Shown: piece after piece, positions 9,960-19,081 of the stretch
Layout: each line of letters begins with the position of its first letter
Numbering within the stretch: the stretch's first letter is position 1
NCBI GenBank assembly: GCA_949987705.1
Contig: OX465282.1
Coordinates: 61,253,922 to 61,317,921 of the forward strand
DNA from: Thereva unica
Taxonomy: Eukaryota; Arthropoda; Insecta; Diptera; Therevidae
Direction: 5' to 3'
Length of the DNA stretch: 64,000 nucleotides
Program-made: the position numbers and the translations under genes
Notes under the pieces: generated by a model
Told to the model about the DNA's origin: nothing
The model's database searches: none
The model's input: only the letters and a program-made list of their open reading frames with translations

Positions 9960-12603
9960 CCGACTAAAAGATCGCAAAAAGTCTCAATTTTTGTTGTTTG
10001 TATTTTGCGTAGAAATGTTTAAGGAACATAGACATATCGTTATCGGAACGTTCTACATACCCCCAAACTCTGACGAATCTGAATATGACGATTTATTACA
10101 TATTTTAGATGATATTAATAACTCCCTACGAGAAAGCGATGAAATTTTCGTTTTAGGAGATTTTAACCGCCCTAATATCTCATTCACTCCTGACGTGGAA
10201 GATAATAATTTACTTCCGATCAATGTCATAAATTCTATCGGTATAAAGCTTATCGACACTTTTTATGGCAACGGTCTACACCAAATTATCAGAACCCCTA
10301 ATTCTTCTGGAAAATGGTTAGACCTAATTTTCACTAATTCACATGAGGAGCTAAACCTTCTGCCTGCTTCGCCTGAGGAAAACCTATTTAGCAATTCTGT
10401 CCACCACTCCGCATGGATCCTAGAGATTAATTTCACAATCTCTAAACACAGCACTTCATACAATAATTCAATTATTTATGATTTTAAGAATGCGAACTTT
10501 AACAGCATCAGCTTCGAATTATCTCTAGTTGACTGGGAAAATAGGCTATTGGGTAATGATATTGACGAAATAGTGTCTTCATTTTACACCATTATTTTCA
10601 ACATTATTGACAAATATGTGCCCAGAATCAAAAAAAGGGATAAATTATCTGAACCATGGCTGGATAAAAATATTCGAAAACTTCGTAATCAGAGAAACAA
10701 ATTATATAAACTGATTAGGAACAACCCTAATGTAGATGCGGAACAGAAATTAGCATACACTAGGTTAGCCTCAGAATTTACTCTTAGGTCGCGTGAGGCC
10801 TATACAACATATCTTGACTCTGTCGGGGATAACATTATTCAGAATCCTAGAAAATTTTTCGATTTCGTTAACATAAAACGAAAGACCTTAGGCTATCCAA
10901 CGACTATGACAAACGGCAGAAAACAATCTTCATGTCCCCAAGAAATTTGCAACATGTTTGCTGACAAATTCATTGAAGTCTTTTGCCCAAAGTCTAATGT
11001 AGTACACACTGACCCAGTAAGTACGCGCAATGACACTAGAATTTCTATAACTGATTTATCTCTATCGCTTGACGATGTAATGACCGGTATAAACAATATC
11101 GACATCAATAAAGGTCATGGTCCTGACAACCTGCCTCCTTTGTTTTTGCAGGGCTGTTCAAATCAAATCTTGGTTCCCCTCCATATTATCTTCAACAAAT
11201 CATTATCGACAGGAAAGTTCCCTAAGATATGGAAAAAATCCTATCTTACTCCGATCCATAAAACATCTAATAAGCACTCGGTGGAAAACTACAGGGGTAT
11301 TGCCATCTTATCAACTATTCCTAAACTTTTCGAGAAACTTGTTTACGATAAGATTGCCCCTCTAATCGACCCATGTCTTAATGAACAGCAACATGGTTTC
11401 AGAAAGGGACGATCGACTACTACAAACCTTATGATTCTAACCTCCAATCTACCATGTGCTATGGAGAAGGGTCATCAAATAGATACGGTCTATACTGACT
11501 TCAGCAAAGCCTTCGATCGTGTTGATCACCATATTTTAAGTAAAAAACTACTAAAATTTGGAATATCAGGTCCTGCCCTGGAATGGATTAAATCATATCT
11601 CGACAACAGAACTCAAGTTGTCAGATTCCAAGGATTTCTGTCAAAAGAAATCTCAGTAACTTCCGGGGTCCCTCAGGGTAGCCATCTAGGCCCTCTGTTA
11701 TTCCATATATTTATCTCAGACCTGTCGGATACACTGGAAAATATTCCGCATCTCTTCTATGTCGACGACCTCAAAATTTATAATGTCATAAGGTCCCCGA
11801 TCGATGTTACTTTCTTTCAAACAAAGCTAAACGCGTTGCAAGACTGGTGTACTACCAATAAATTAGAACTAAACATCAGCAAATGTCATGTTATTACCTT
11901 CTTCCGCAAAAGAATCACCCAGCTACAGGAATATTATCTCAACGACAAGGCATTAGACCGTGTCGATCAAGTTGTAGATCTAGGTATTGTTCTAGACAAT
12001 AAATTAAATTTCAATTTGCACTACGATAATATTGCTGCGAGAGCCAACAAGCTTCTGGGCTTTATAAAGAGAAGAGCCCGAGAATTCAATAACGTTCGGG
12101 TCACAAAAACTCTTTTCTGTTCGCTCGTCCGCCCTATCTTGGAATATGCGTGCCCGATCTGGGACCCTATATTCCAGGTAAGCAGCAGTAGGTTGGAATC
12201 AATACAGAAAAAATTTCTCCTCTTAGCTCTGAGAAACCTACACGACCCGCGCGACTTTTTCAACTTACCGTCCTACACAGACAGACTCAAGAAGTTAGAA
12301 CTCATGCCGCTGTCACATCGGAGGAAAGTGCTTATCTCGTGCTTAACTTTGGACGTCCTAAACGATAACGTTAAGGTGCAGTTCCTGTCCGATAGAATCA
12401 AGTTCAATACCGAAGTTCGTCACAATAGGAATACCAAAATGCTTAAAGAATACCCTCATCGGACCGAATATGCAAAGAACGAACCCGTAAACAGATGTTG
12501 TATGACTTTTAACAGCCATAGTGCTTGCTTCTCACCCCACATTAAAAAAACATCCTTTAAACAAAAAATTATATCCCTTCTAACATCACAATTACTACCA
12601 TAA
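9931..12603 (+). CDS. Non-LTR retrotransposon ORF2: partial endonuclease plus reverse transcriptase
   Basis: The frame has 890 codons without a stop. Residues about 35-170 are the C-terminal two thirds of an AP-type endonuclease (GTFYIPPNSDESEY, then the catalytic LGDFN, then the H-S-A-W box in place of SDH). The RT core follows: NYRGIAILSTIPKLFEK near residue 452, QHGFRKGRSTTTNL, YTDFSKAFDRVDHH, GVPQGSHLGPLLF, and the catalytic box FYVDD, with V in place of the commoner A. A C-terminal domain with QKKFLLLALRNLHDPRDF is typical of CR1/Jockey-type proteins. The first 25-30 residues probably come from flanking DNA, so the true start is lost. The enzyme would nick target DNA and reverse-transcribe element RNA. 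Confidence 0.85.
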   Translation: MMHFLNKNVHRLKDRKKSQFLLFVFCVEMFKEHRHIVIGTFYIPPNSDESEYDDLLHILDDINNSLRESDEIFVLGDFNRPNISFTPDVEDNNLLPINVINSIGIKLIDTFYGNGLHQIIRTPNSSGKWLDLIFTNSHEELNLLPASPEENLFSNSVHHSAWILEINFTISKHSTSYNNSIIYDFKNANFNSISFELSLVDWENRLLGNDIDEIVSSFYTIIFNIIDKYVPRIKKRDKLSEPWLDKNIRKLRNQRNKLYKLIRNNPNVDAEQKLAYTRLASEFTLRSREAYTTYLDSVGDNIIQNPRKFFDFVNIKRKTLGYPTTMTNGRKQSSCPQEICNMFADKFIEVFCPKSNVVHTDPVSTRNDTRISITDLSLSLDDVMTGINNIDINKGHGPDNLPPLFLQGCSNQILVPLHIIFNKSLSTGKFPKIWKKSYLTPIHKTSNKHSVENYRGIAILSTIPKLFEKLVYDKIAPLIDPCLNEQQHGFRKGRSTTTNLMILTSNLPCAMEKGHQIDTVYTDFSKAFDRVDHHILSKKLLKFGISGPALEWIKSYLDNRTQVVRFQGFLSKEISVTSGVPQGSHLGPLLFHIFISDLSDTLENIPHLFYVDDLKIYNVIRSPIDVTFFQTKLNALQDWCTTNKLELNISKCHVITFFRKRITQLQEYYLNDKALDRVDQVVDLGIVLDNKLNFNLHYDNIAARANKLLGFIKRRAREFNNVRVTKTLFCSLVRPILEYACPIWDPIFQVSSSRLESIQKKFLLLALRNLHDPRDFFNLPSYTDRLKKLELMPLSHRRKVLISCLTLDVLNDNVKVQFLSDRIKFNTEVRHNRNTKMLKEYPHRTEYAKNEPVNRCCMTFNSHSACFSPHIKKTSFKQKIISLLTSQLLP

Positions 12604-12736
12604 ATAAGCATAGACTTAAGCTATTATTATTATATAGCATAGACTTAAGTATTTTTACCTAGTCCTAAATGCTTTGTATAACTCTGTAGTAGGTTTAAGT
12701 ATGCCTTGTTTGGCAAATAAATAAATAAATAAATAA
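9960..12736 (+). mobile_element. CR1/Jockey-superfamily non-LTR retrotransposon, 5'-truncated, young
   Basis: The element comprises a long open ORF2, a 3' UTR of about 110 bp with a duplicated AGCATAGACTTAAG (about 12608 and 12638), and a terminal (AAAT)n array at about 12715-12736. Its 5' side is cut within the endonuclease domain, so ORF1 and roughly the first 100 endonuclease residues are missing. The uninterrupted frame suggests a recent insertion. I could not define a TSD because both flanks are low-complexity A/T. Confidence 0.75.
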
Positions 12737-13214
12737 AAAAAATTTAAAGCGGGACCTAGCGAGACTTTTAATATCGGGCTTCTAAAACAAAAGATTTTCT
12801 AGCAAAAGTTATAAAAATTTCACTGTCTTTAATTAATTAATTGATTACACAGGTATAAAAATAGACAATATTGATTACAGAAATGTTTTCTACATACCTT
12901 CAGGAAAACACCCCATTTTTTTAACTAAATAGCTTTTACCACTGGAAAATGAGAAGCAAAACAAATAGCAGCTTCGACAAGACCTTAAAAATTCTAACAA
13001 TCACTTGCTGCAACGGTCACTTTTGCACTGATCCTGCGAAGAGGAAAAGGACACCTGACCGCCATAAACCGGTTTATTGTGTGGCAGGGGTCTCCTACTA
13101 AATATTTATTAGGCAAAAAGTTCGAAAATCGAACTTCGATTTTTCGACTTTTAGCCAGCTATTTGGCATTTTGCCACACTGTGCGTCTGTCCGTCTGTGA
13201 CCTTCTTTCATCTG
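12737..13214. other. No gene recognised
   Basis: AT-rich spacer between the CR1/Jockey element and a short RTE 3' end. The phrase TCGAAAATCGAACTTCGATTTT near 13125 is a short imperfect palindrome. Nothing else is supported. Confidence 0.4.
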
Positions 13215-13345
13215 TGAAAGTACTGCCGCTACAGACTTGGAGATCCTGGTTGGAGCTAAGAGCTTTCGCGCAAAACAGAGTCCGCTGGAGGGCAACTGTT
13301 TCCGCCCTATGTCCCATGAGGGATTAAAGGAGTTTAAAGAAGAAG
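13215..13345 (+). mobile_element. RTE-like family B, 3'-end fragment
   Basis: The plus strand encodes the family B C-terminus: a Trp-containing block, then AQNRVRWRATVSALCP and a stop after MRD, then a tail AAAGAAGAAGAA. The same terminus lies on the minus strand at 19082 and 47285. Only about 130 bp is left, a severely 5'-truncated copy. Confidence 0.7.
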
Positions 13346-13945
13346 AATTATAATAAAACTAAGCCTTCGTGTCACCAAGAATTGAACCCTGGTCCTTTCG
13401 CACGCCGATCTAACGCCTTCCCAGTACTCCAAATACTAACCTGTAGGAATGCACCAATAAACATATTTATTCATTCTTACGTAAAAAGGTACCTACATTC
13501 CAATGCTAGATATGTAAAAACTTTCGAAGGAAGTAAACAACTGATTTATGACAACAGATTTTCTATTATTTATGAAATGTATGTATTTTGTATATTTTAT
13601 GGAAATTAATAATCACAGGAAAGCGAAGAGTAATGTAATATTGGCATAGATGGAGTGTTCACTATTCTTTGTCATAGATGGGGTGCAATTAAAATATATC
13701 AGTTCTTTCAAATTCTTTGTGGGTAATTATTGTATAATTCTTTCAGCAGCATCTACTTGAAAGATGCGTTAGTTTTTCAAGTTATTTGTTGGAATATTTT
13801 CGTGATTTTTCACAATCTCCACTTAATATATTGTCATCCAGTCTGAAGTGTTATTCAACAGAAAGGATACCATGAAAAAGCGTAATTAGTGGCTAGTCTC
13901 TAGGCACAACATCCCACTAGTTTAAATAAAATCTTATTTTTCAGT
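13346..13945. other. No gene recognised
   Basis: AT-rich sequence flanking the I-like element. No coding region, TIR or tandem array is supported. The last bases, TTTATTTTTTA at 13946-13956, are one copy of the I-like element's TSD. Confidence 0.4.
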
Positions 13946-14040
13946 TTTATTTTTTATTATTATTATTTCAAGAGGCAGGAAGGCCTGATGGCACAACCGA
14001 CCAAGTTAAGCGCACACGGACCATGGATCCGTAAAGGTAC

Positions 14041-15490
14041 TTAAATTGAGTCAGTGATGTCTAGAAATCTGAGAAGTTTAAAAAGAGGGCTATTGTGGTT
14101 CTGACCGGGTTCTAGTAAGGATGAAAGTGCAGGATATTCACCGAAAAAGTTTGAAGTTTTTAGGCATTCAGTTAAAATATGTCTGACTGTGAGGGGTGGC
14201 GCATTAGGACAACTAATGCAGGTGCGGGGAGAGGATTTAGTAAAAAGATGTCCATGAGAAAAAGATGTATGACCGAGTCTGATCCTACAGAGCATACGTG
14301 CCGTAAGTCTAGGAAGGTCTGGATTGTAACGGGCAGGGGTTGGTGAGGTCGTATGAAAATGTAAAAAGGACGAGGAAGTATTCCATCTTGAAAGTGCTTC
14401 AGTGTGAAGAGCGTTAGATGCATAGAGGCGAAAGCATGATTCTGAAGGAGGTACAATGAGTGAGCGATTGTCGGAGATTGGGACATTTTTGGCCAAGCTA
14501 TCCGCGGCTTCGTTACCTTTTATGCCAACTTATCCTGGAATCCAGCAGATTTTTATGTGACTGTTTTGTGACAGCAGACACCGGATGGTAGACGGAAGAT
14601 AGCATTTGTTGTTTCTATTTCTGATGGCCAGTACAGAAGATAAGGAGTCGGTGAAAATTAGATGGTTGAGATGGGTGTTCTGTAGAATTTTGACTGCTTG
14701 GAAGATAGCGACAATTTCTGCAACTTGAGAGGAGGTATGGCGGGCCAGGAGACCTGATTGCAGCAAGGACACCTCTTGATTTATAACCTTTGCCACAGCG
14801 AAGGCAACCTTTTGGAATCGTGCTAATATTTCTTGGTGAAGTTGGCGGTAAAAAATGGAAGGAGTATCTTTCTTGTTGTGGCGCTCGGCTTCCGTGACAA
14901 AGTGGTCTGATAGGGGGTACCAAGGAGGCACCGTATGCCAGGGAACGAGCGGATGCTCGGAAGTGGGAATATTGAGTTGTCCTATAAGCGAAATACAATG
15001 TCGGAGAGCGGAAGGACTTTTAGAGTTGGTATCGATGTAATTGCGAAGCCGGTGATACAGAGGTGCAGAAGGGTTTATAATGTGTTGTGAGAGCAGTTTG
15101 ACTTGAACTTTACGGAATCTCGCTGAAATATGGTTGACACCTGTTTCAACGAGTAAGGAGTCAATTGGGGTGGACCGAAGAGCACCAGTAGCTGATCTAA
15201 GGACATTGTTGAATGCGGTTTGAAGAGGTTGGAGAACGGTGGCGGAAGAGTTACCATATATTGACAGACAGTAACCAGCAGTGCCAAGGATAAGAGACTT
15301 ACAAATGTGTAAGAGAGGGGCAATTGACAGCCCGTTTTTGCGAGAAGCTAAACATTTCACCAAATTGTTAATTTTGTTTATTTTGTTAATCACTGTCTTA
15401 ATGTGCAGGTTCCACTTAAGATTTTTCGAGAAAATTAGGCCTAAAATTTTTAATTGGTTAAGGGGGGTAATGCGGTAATCTTTGTCTGAG
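14041..15490 (-). pseudogene. I-like ORF2, 3' part: RT thumb and RNase H
   Basis: The frame at 14530-15393 begins just after the RT palm (upstream residues LKILGLIFSKNLKWNLH) and runs through the thumb to an RNase H domain with 'LIFTDSLSSVLAI' (catalytic Asp) and ICWIPG. A stop interrupts the conserved 'WIPG.VGI' box, after which 14041-14496 continues with GNEAADSLAK (second acidic cluster) and a C-terminal Cys/His block (CISCPNAPPLTVRHILTEC). RNase H would remove element RNA after cDNA synthesis. The domain is broken by one stop and lacks its RT. Confidence 0.75.
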
Positions 15491-15499
15491 ATGGTGGGT

Positions 15500-16330
15500 A
15501 TAGTGCAGTTCCGTTTTCTACAGACGTGAAGTAGATCTGCTTTGTCCTTTGAGAATATTGCTTGAGCAGAAGAAGCCCAGTTTAGTGCTGTTTTCAGTGC
15601 GACAGTTAGCTTTTTTGAAACTGATATTGATATTATTGGTTGACGACAGATCAGTAACTTTTGTGGAGAAAAGCTCCCATTTGGCTTTTTTCAAGAGAAA
15701 GTAGGAGACGTGCTTTGTGTCAGCGAGGGAGAGGCTCGAACGTATAATGATGGGAAAGTGGTCGCTACCCTCAAGGCTGGCGTGAGTTGACCAGCTAAGT
15801 AATGGGGATAGTTTTGAGGTGCTAAAAGTAAGGTCTATGGATGTTGGGGTGTTGTGAGTGGATAGATGAGTGTAAGCACCGTTGTTTAGGAGGGCAATGG
15901 GCTGATTAATAGTCATGAAGTCTTCAATTATTTTACCTCTAGTGTCCGTGGAAGGGCTGCCCCAATAAGGGCTGTGGGCGTTGAAATCACCACCCATAAA
16001 AAAGTGCTTGGCAGTTGATCGTAAAGATCTTGGAGGTCAGTTAGAGAGACGCTTTGATCAGTTTCTAAATAGACATTGGCAAAGGCCGTAGGGGGGCAAG
16101 AGTGGATAAGGACAGAGTTAGTCACAAGATTTGTTCGTAGGGTTAGGTGAGTGTTGGATATGGATTTGTGGACAAGTATGGTAACGCCACTTTTTCTATT
16201 AGGATAGCTCTTATTGTAGTGATAGCAGTTATAATGGCCAACGTTAGTTGGTCCTTCGCCAAGTAACAACTTGGTTTCTTGTAGTAGGACTATGTGCGGT
16301 TTTTAAAGATATAATAAGTTTTGAAGATAG
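15500..16330 (-). pseudogene. I-like ORF2, 5' part: endonuclease domain
   Basis: Two overlapping frames (15928-16269 and 15518-15997) together cover an AP-type endonuclease: 'GVTILVHKSISNT', then GGDFNAHSPYWGS with the catalytic Asp/Asn, then 'PTSIDLTFS' and the C-terminal GSDHFPI box with the catalytic His. A frameshift near 15990 separates them. The sequence passes directly into the RT thumb at about 15500, so about 500 residues of RT, including the catalytic YADD, are deleted. Confidence 0.75.
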
Positions 16331-16457
16331 GGAAGGTTATTGTAAAAGCCGCGAATATTCCATTGGACGCGAATAAGATTTTTTATCGAATGGAAGAAAT
16401 GAAGAAAAAGCAAAAAAAAACTAAAGGTGAAGAGGTAAGAGCGGAGTACGGAAGCAC

Positions 16458-17640
16458 TTAGGTGATACTTTCAAGTAGATTTTTTAGTGGGACTTTGGGG
16501 TTGATCTTGCGCTTTGTTTGTTGTTTTTTCTTTTGGCGTGGTATGGCTTTAGAAGGTGCGGAGGAGGCAGCGCAATCAGATTCAGATAGAGAAGAGGCAG
16601 TTTGCATTTTATGTGAGTCTATACCTTTTTGAGTTGTTGAGTTTGTAGGAGAGATAGGAGAGGTGGGTTCAACGAAATTAGAAAGTGTGCTAGGAGCTTG
16701 GGTGTGGAGAGTTGTAAGCGAGTGAGAGTAGTTATTGGGTAAGATGGGTGAAATGTTGGCAGGTTGAATTGTAGTCGGTGAGTTTTTAGAGTGAGTAACG
16801 GAGGGTTGAAAGGCGTCATGCGAGGATGCAGCAGGCTTCGTAGGGGCTTGAGGTAAAACAAGGGAAGCGGGTTTGGCAGTGGTAGTTGAAAGGGTGGAAG
16901 AGGGTTGAAGGTTGAATACACTAGGTGTTGTAAGGGTGGCATTTGAAATAGCAGAAGAGTACGAAATATTGGGGTCAGCGGAGGTAAGCTTTAAATGCTC
17001 GAAGTAACGCTGTCTAGCTTCATACCTGGAGCACTTGTATTTAGTCTGAATTTTGAGGACTTCCTTGGCTTCCATATATTTTGGGCAGTCATTTGCACCG
17101 GATGTGTGTGAGTCAACTTCACAATTAATGCAAAAGGTTCTGGTGCAATTGCTTCGATGAGGAGGGTAGCCACATGAGGGGCATAATTCATTGCCAGAGC
17201 AGCGAACAGTGGTGTGCCCAATTCGTTGGCACTTGCGACAACGCATGGGATTCGGGAAGAATTTCCTAACTTTTACGAGCTCGAACCCAATTTCGATCTT
17301 TTCAGGAAGTGTCAATCGGTTGAAAGTAAGGAAAATTAGGCCGGAAGGGATATCTTTATCACCATCTTTCCTGGTATGAATTCTAACGTCAGAGACGTCG
17401 TATTTAGCAAGGCCGTCAATTATTTCTTTGGATGGTACCTCTGGTTTGGTTCAGTTTTTCATGGAACGTTATGTTCACTGGAATGGAACCTGGTAAAACC
17501 TTTGTCGCAGTTAATTTCTCAGCTATCTGTTGGTTATCGCATAATAATAGCAGAGAACCGTCATGCAGCCATGAGTACTTAGAATACTGTTTACTAATAC
17601 CATCGACAGCCAACTTCAAAAGCAAAGCGTTTTCCTCTCT
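16458..17640 (-). pseudogene. I-like ORF1 (nucleic-acid-binding Gag-like protein)
   Basis: The 285-codon frame at 16458-17315 has clustered Cys/His knuckles: CRKCQRIGHTTVRC, CPSCGYPPHRSNC and a third CINCEVDSHTS...C. Then comes a short helical segment and a long Ser/Thr/Pro-rich tail ending in a basic patch (PRQKKKQQTKRKINPK). Upstream, in another frame (17416-17625), lies an RRM-like N-terminal part with 'GSLLLLCDNQQIAEKL'. I-clade ORF1 proteins bind element RNA in cytoplasmic particles. One frameshift near 17430 breaks it. Confidence 0.75.
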
Positions 17641-17807
17641 TAGAGTTTTGTTGGGCTTACACGATTACAGTGTGATGAATTTTGCCGGGTTCGTGAGCTG
17701 TTGAGAGGGCAGAGGTGGGAAATCGACACTGGAGGGCCCGACACTGCTCACTGATTTGAATAATCACTGCTCTGATCAAGAGCTCGCAAGCGACTGTTTA
17801 TTTTTTA

Positions 17808-18135
17808 GTACAGGTAAGTTAAGCCGAAAAAACCACAATTGCGGAAATGATTGGGACCTGCCTATGTACAGAAATATTACGGTGAAAAGTATACGGTGGT
17901 ATTTGATGGTTACGAGCAGAGCAGAAGCGAAGATGGCTAACAAAAATTTCGGTTGAAATCAACTTTAATGAAAGCATTTTCTTGCTAATAAAAGTAACAA
18001 AACAAGACTGATCCACTTGCTTAGAAAGAAAATGACAGCAGCAGGGATTGAAACAACTGTTTATACAGGGGATGTTGATGGATGTGGACCAGATAGTTCT
18101 TCTCAATGGATTGGCACCACGTTTCATGAACATGT
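17808..18135. other. No gene recognised
   Basis: Spacer between the I-like element and an RTE fragment. No domain, repeat end or tandem structure is supported. Confidence 0.4.
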
Positions 18136-19068
18136 ACTTCCTGAAGCCAAGCTGTTGAATACATAAGTATGTAGATGTTGAGGCAGACAGTTTCAAAACT
18201 CAATTCAACACCTCTTCATAGATTTTAAAGCCGCCTATGATAGCAGAGTGGAACTCTACAAAGCCATGAGAGAATTCGGTATATCCCCAACAAACTGACA
18301 AGACTGTGTAGGTTGACCATGACTAATGTGACAAGCCAAGAAAAGGTCTTCTTTTTCTTTGATCCGCAACGGATACGCTGCTGTCGGTGCCGCTGGGTCC
18401 CGAACTCTATTCACGATTCGCTTCCATTCTTCTCGGTTTTTGGCGGTGTCTCGAGCCTCGGTAACTGATAATCGTTGATTCTTTAAGTCACCCTCGATAT
18501 TCTTCAACCGAGACCAGCACGGACACGAACAAGTAAAGGTATCCGGACAATGTCCAGACCAATCAACATCTATAATGGACTCCGACAAAGTGATGGTCTG
18601 GCCTGCCTTCTTTTGAACCTGGTGTTGGAGAAAGTGATCCGAGATTCGGGCGTGACATCAAGGGGTACAATCCTCCACAAGCCCACCCAATTACTGGCTT
18701 ACGCAGACGACACTGACATCATTGGAAGAAAAACAACTTCGGAGGAAGGACCATTCCGGAGACTCTACAATGACGAGATATACGAGGGTTATCGCGACAT
18801 AGATGCTGTGAAGAAAATAAAGCTCAGTAGGCTCCGGTAGGCAGTGTATCTAGCTCGTATGAGCCTGTTCGGAACGTTCTTTGCGTAAGACCTATGGGGT
18901 GCGGCAGCGAGGGAGACCTAACCTTCGCTGGAAGGATGGCGTAGACCAGGACGCTCAGAGCTTACGGATACCAAACTGGATGACATTGGCTCAGAATCGG
19001 GACCGGTGGAGAGAACAGGTGCGAGAGGCCAGGACCTGATCCCGGTTGTACAGCCGTTAAAGAAGAAG
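18136..19068 (+). pseudogene. RTE-like family C, RT remnant with internal deletion and nested insertion
   Basis: The plus strand holds LFIDFKAAYDS and KAMREFGI, then, after a 190-bp foreign fragment (18340-18527), NGLRQSDGLACLLLNLVLEK and the catalytic LAYADDTDIIGRK. Within ten codons of this the frame jumps to the C-terminal YNDEIYE and 'LRWKDGVDQDAQSL', so some 150 residues are deleted. It ends with a tail AAAGAAGAAGAA at about 19057. This is a dead RTE-type polymerase; nothing suggests host use. Confidence 0.7.
18340..18527 (-). mobile_element. RTE-like family F, 3'-end fragment nested in family C
   Basis: The minus strand encodes EEWKRIVNRVRDPAAPTAAY followed by a basic 'RIKEKE' and an AAAGAAAAAGAAGA tail, the C-terminus and tail of a different RTE-like family. 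It interrupts the family C frame between the AYDS and GLRQ boxes. CAAG lies next to both junctions and may be part of a TSD. Confidence 0.55.
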
Positions 19069-19081
19069 AACTATGTAGATA

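Larger units (their letters stand above)
13957..17796 (-). mobile_element. I-clade non-LTR retrotransposon, internally deleted, 11-bp TSD
   Basis: On the minus strand the order is 5' end CAGTCG, ORF1 with zinc knuckles, endonuclease, RT tail, RNase H and a (TAA)n 3' end. TAA repeats and a C-terminal RNase H are hallmarks of the I clade. TTTATTTTTTA occurs at 13946-13956 and 17797-17807 and is the likely TSD. The 3.84-kb length is about 1.5 kb short of a typical I element, matching the missing central RT. Both ends survive, so the deletion happened after, or was copied with, a full-length insertion. Confidence 0.75.
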
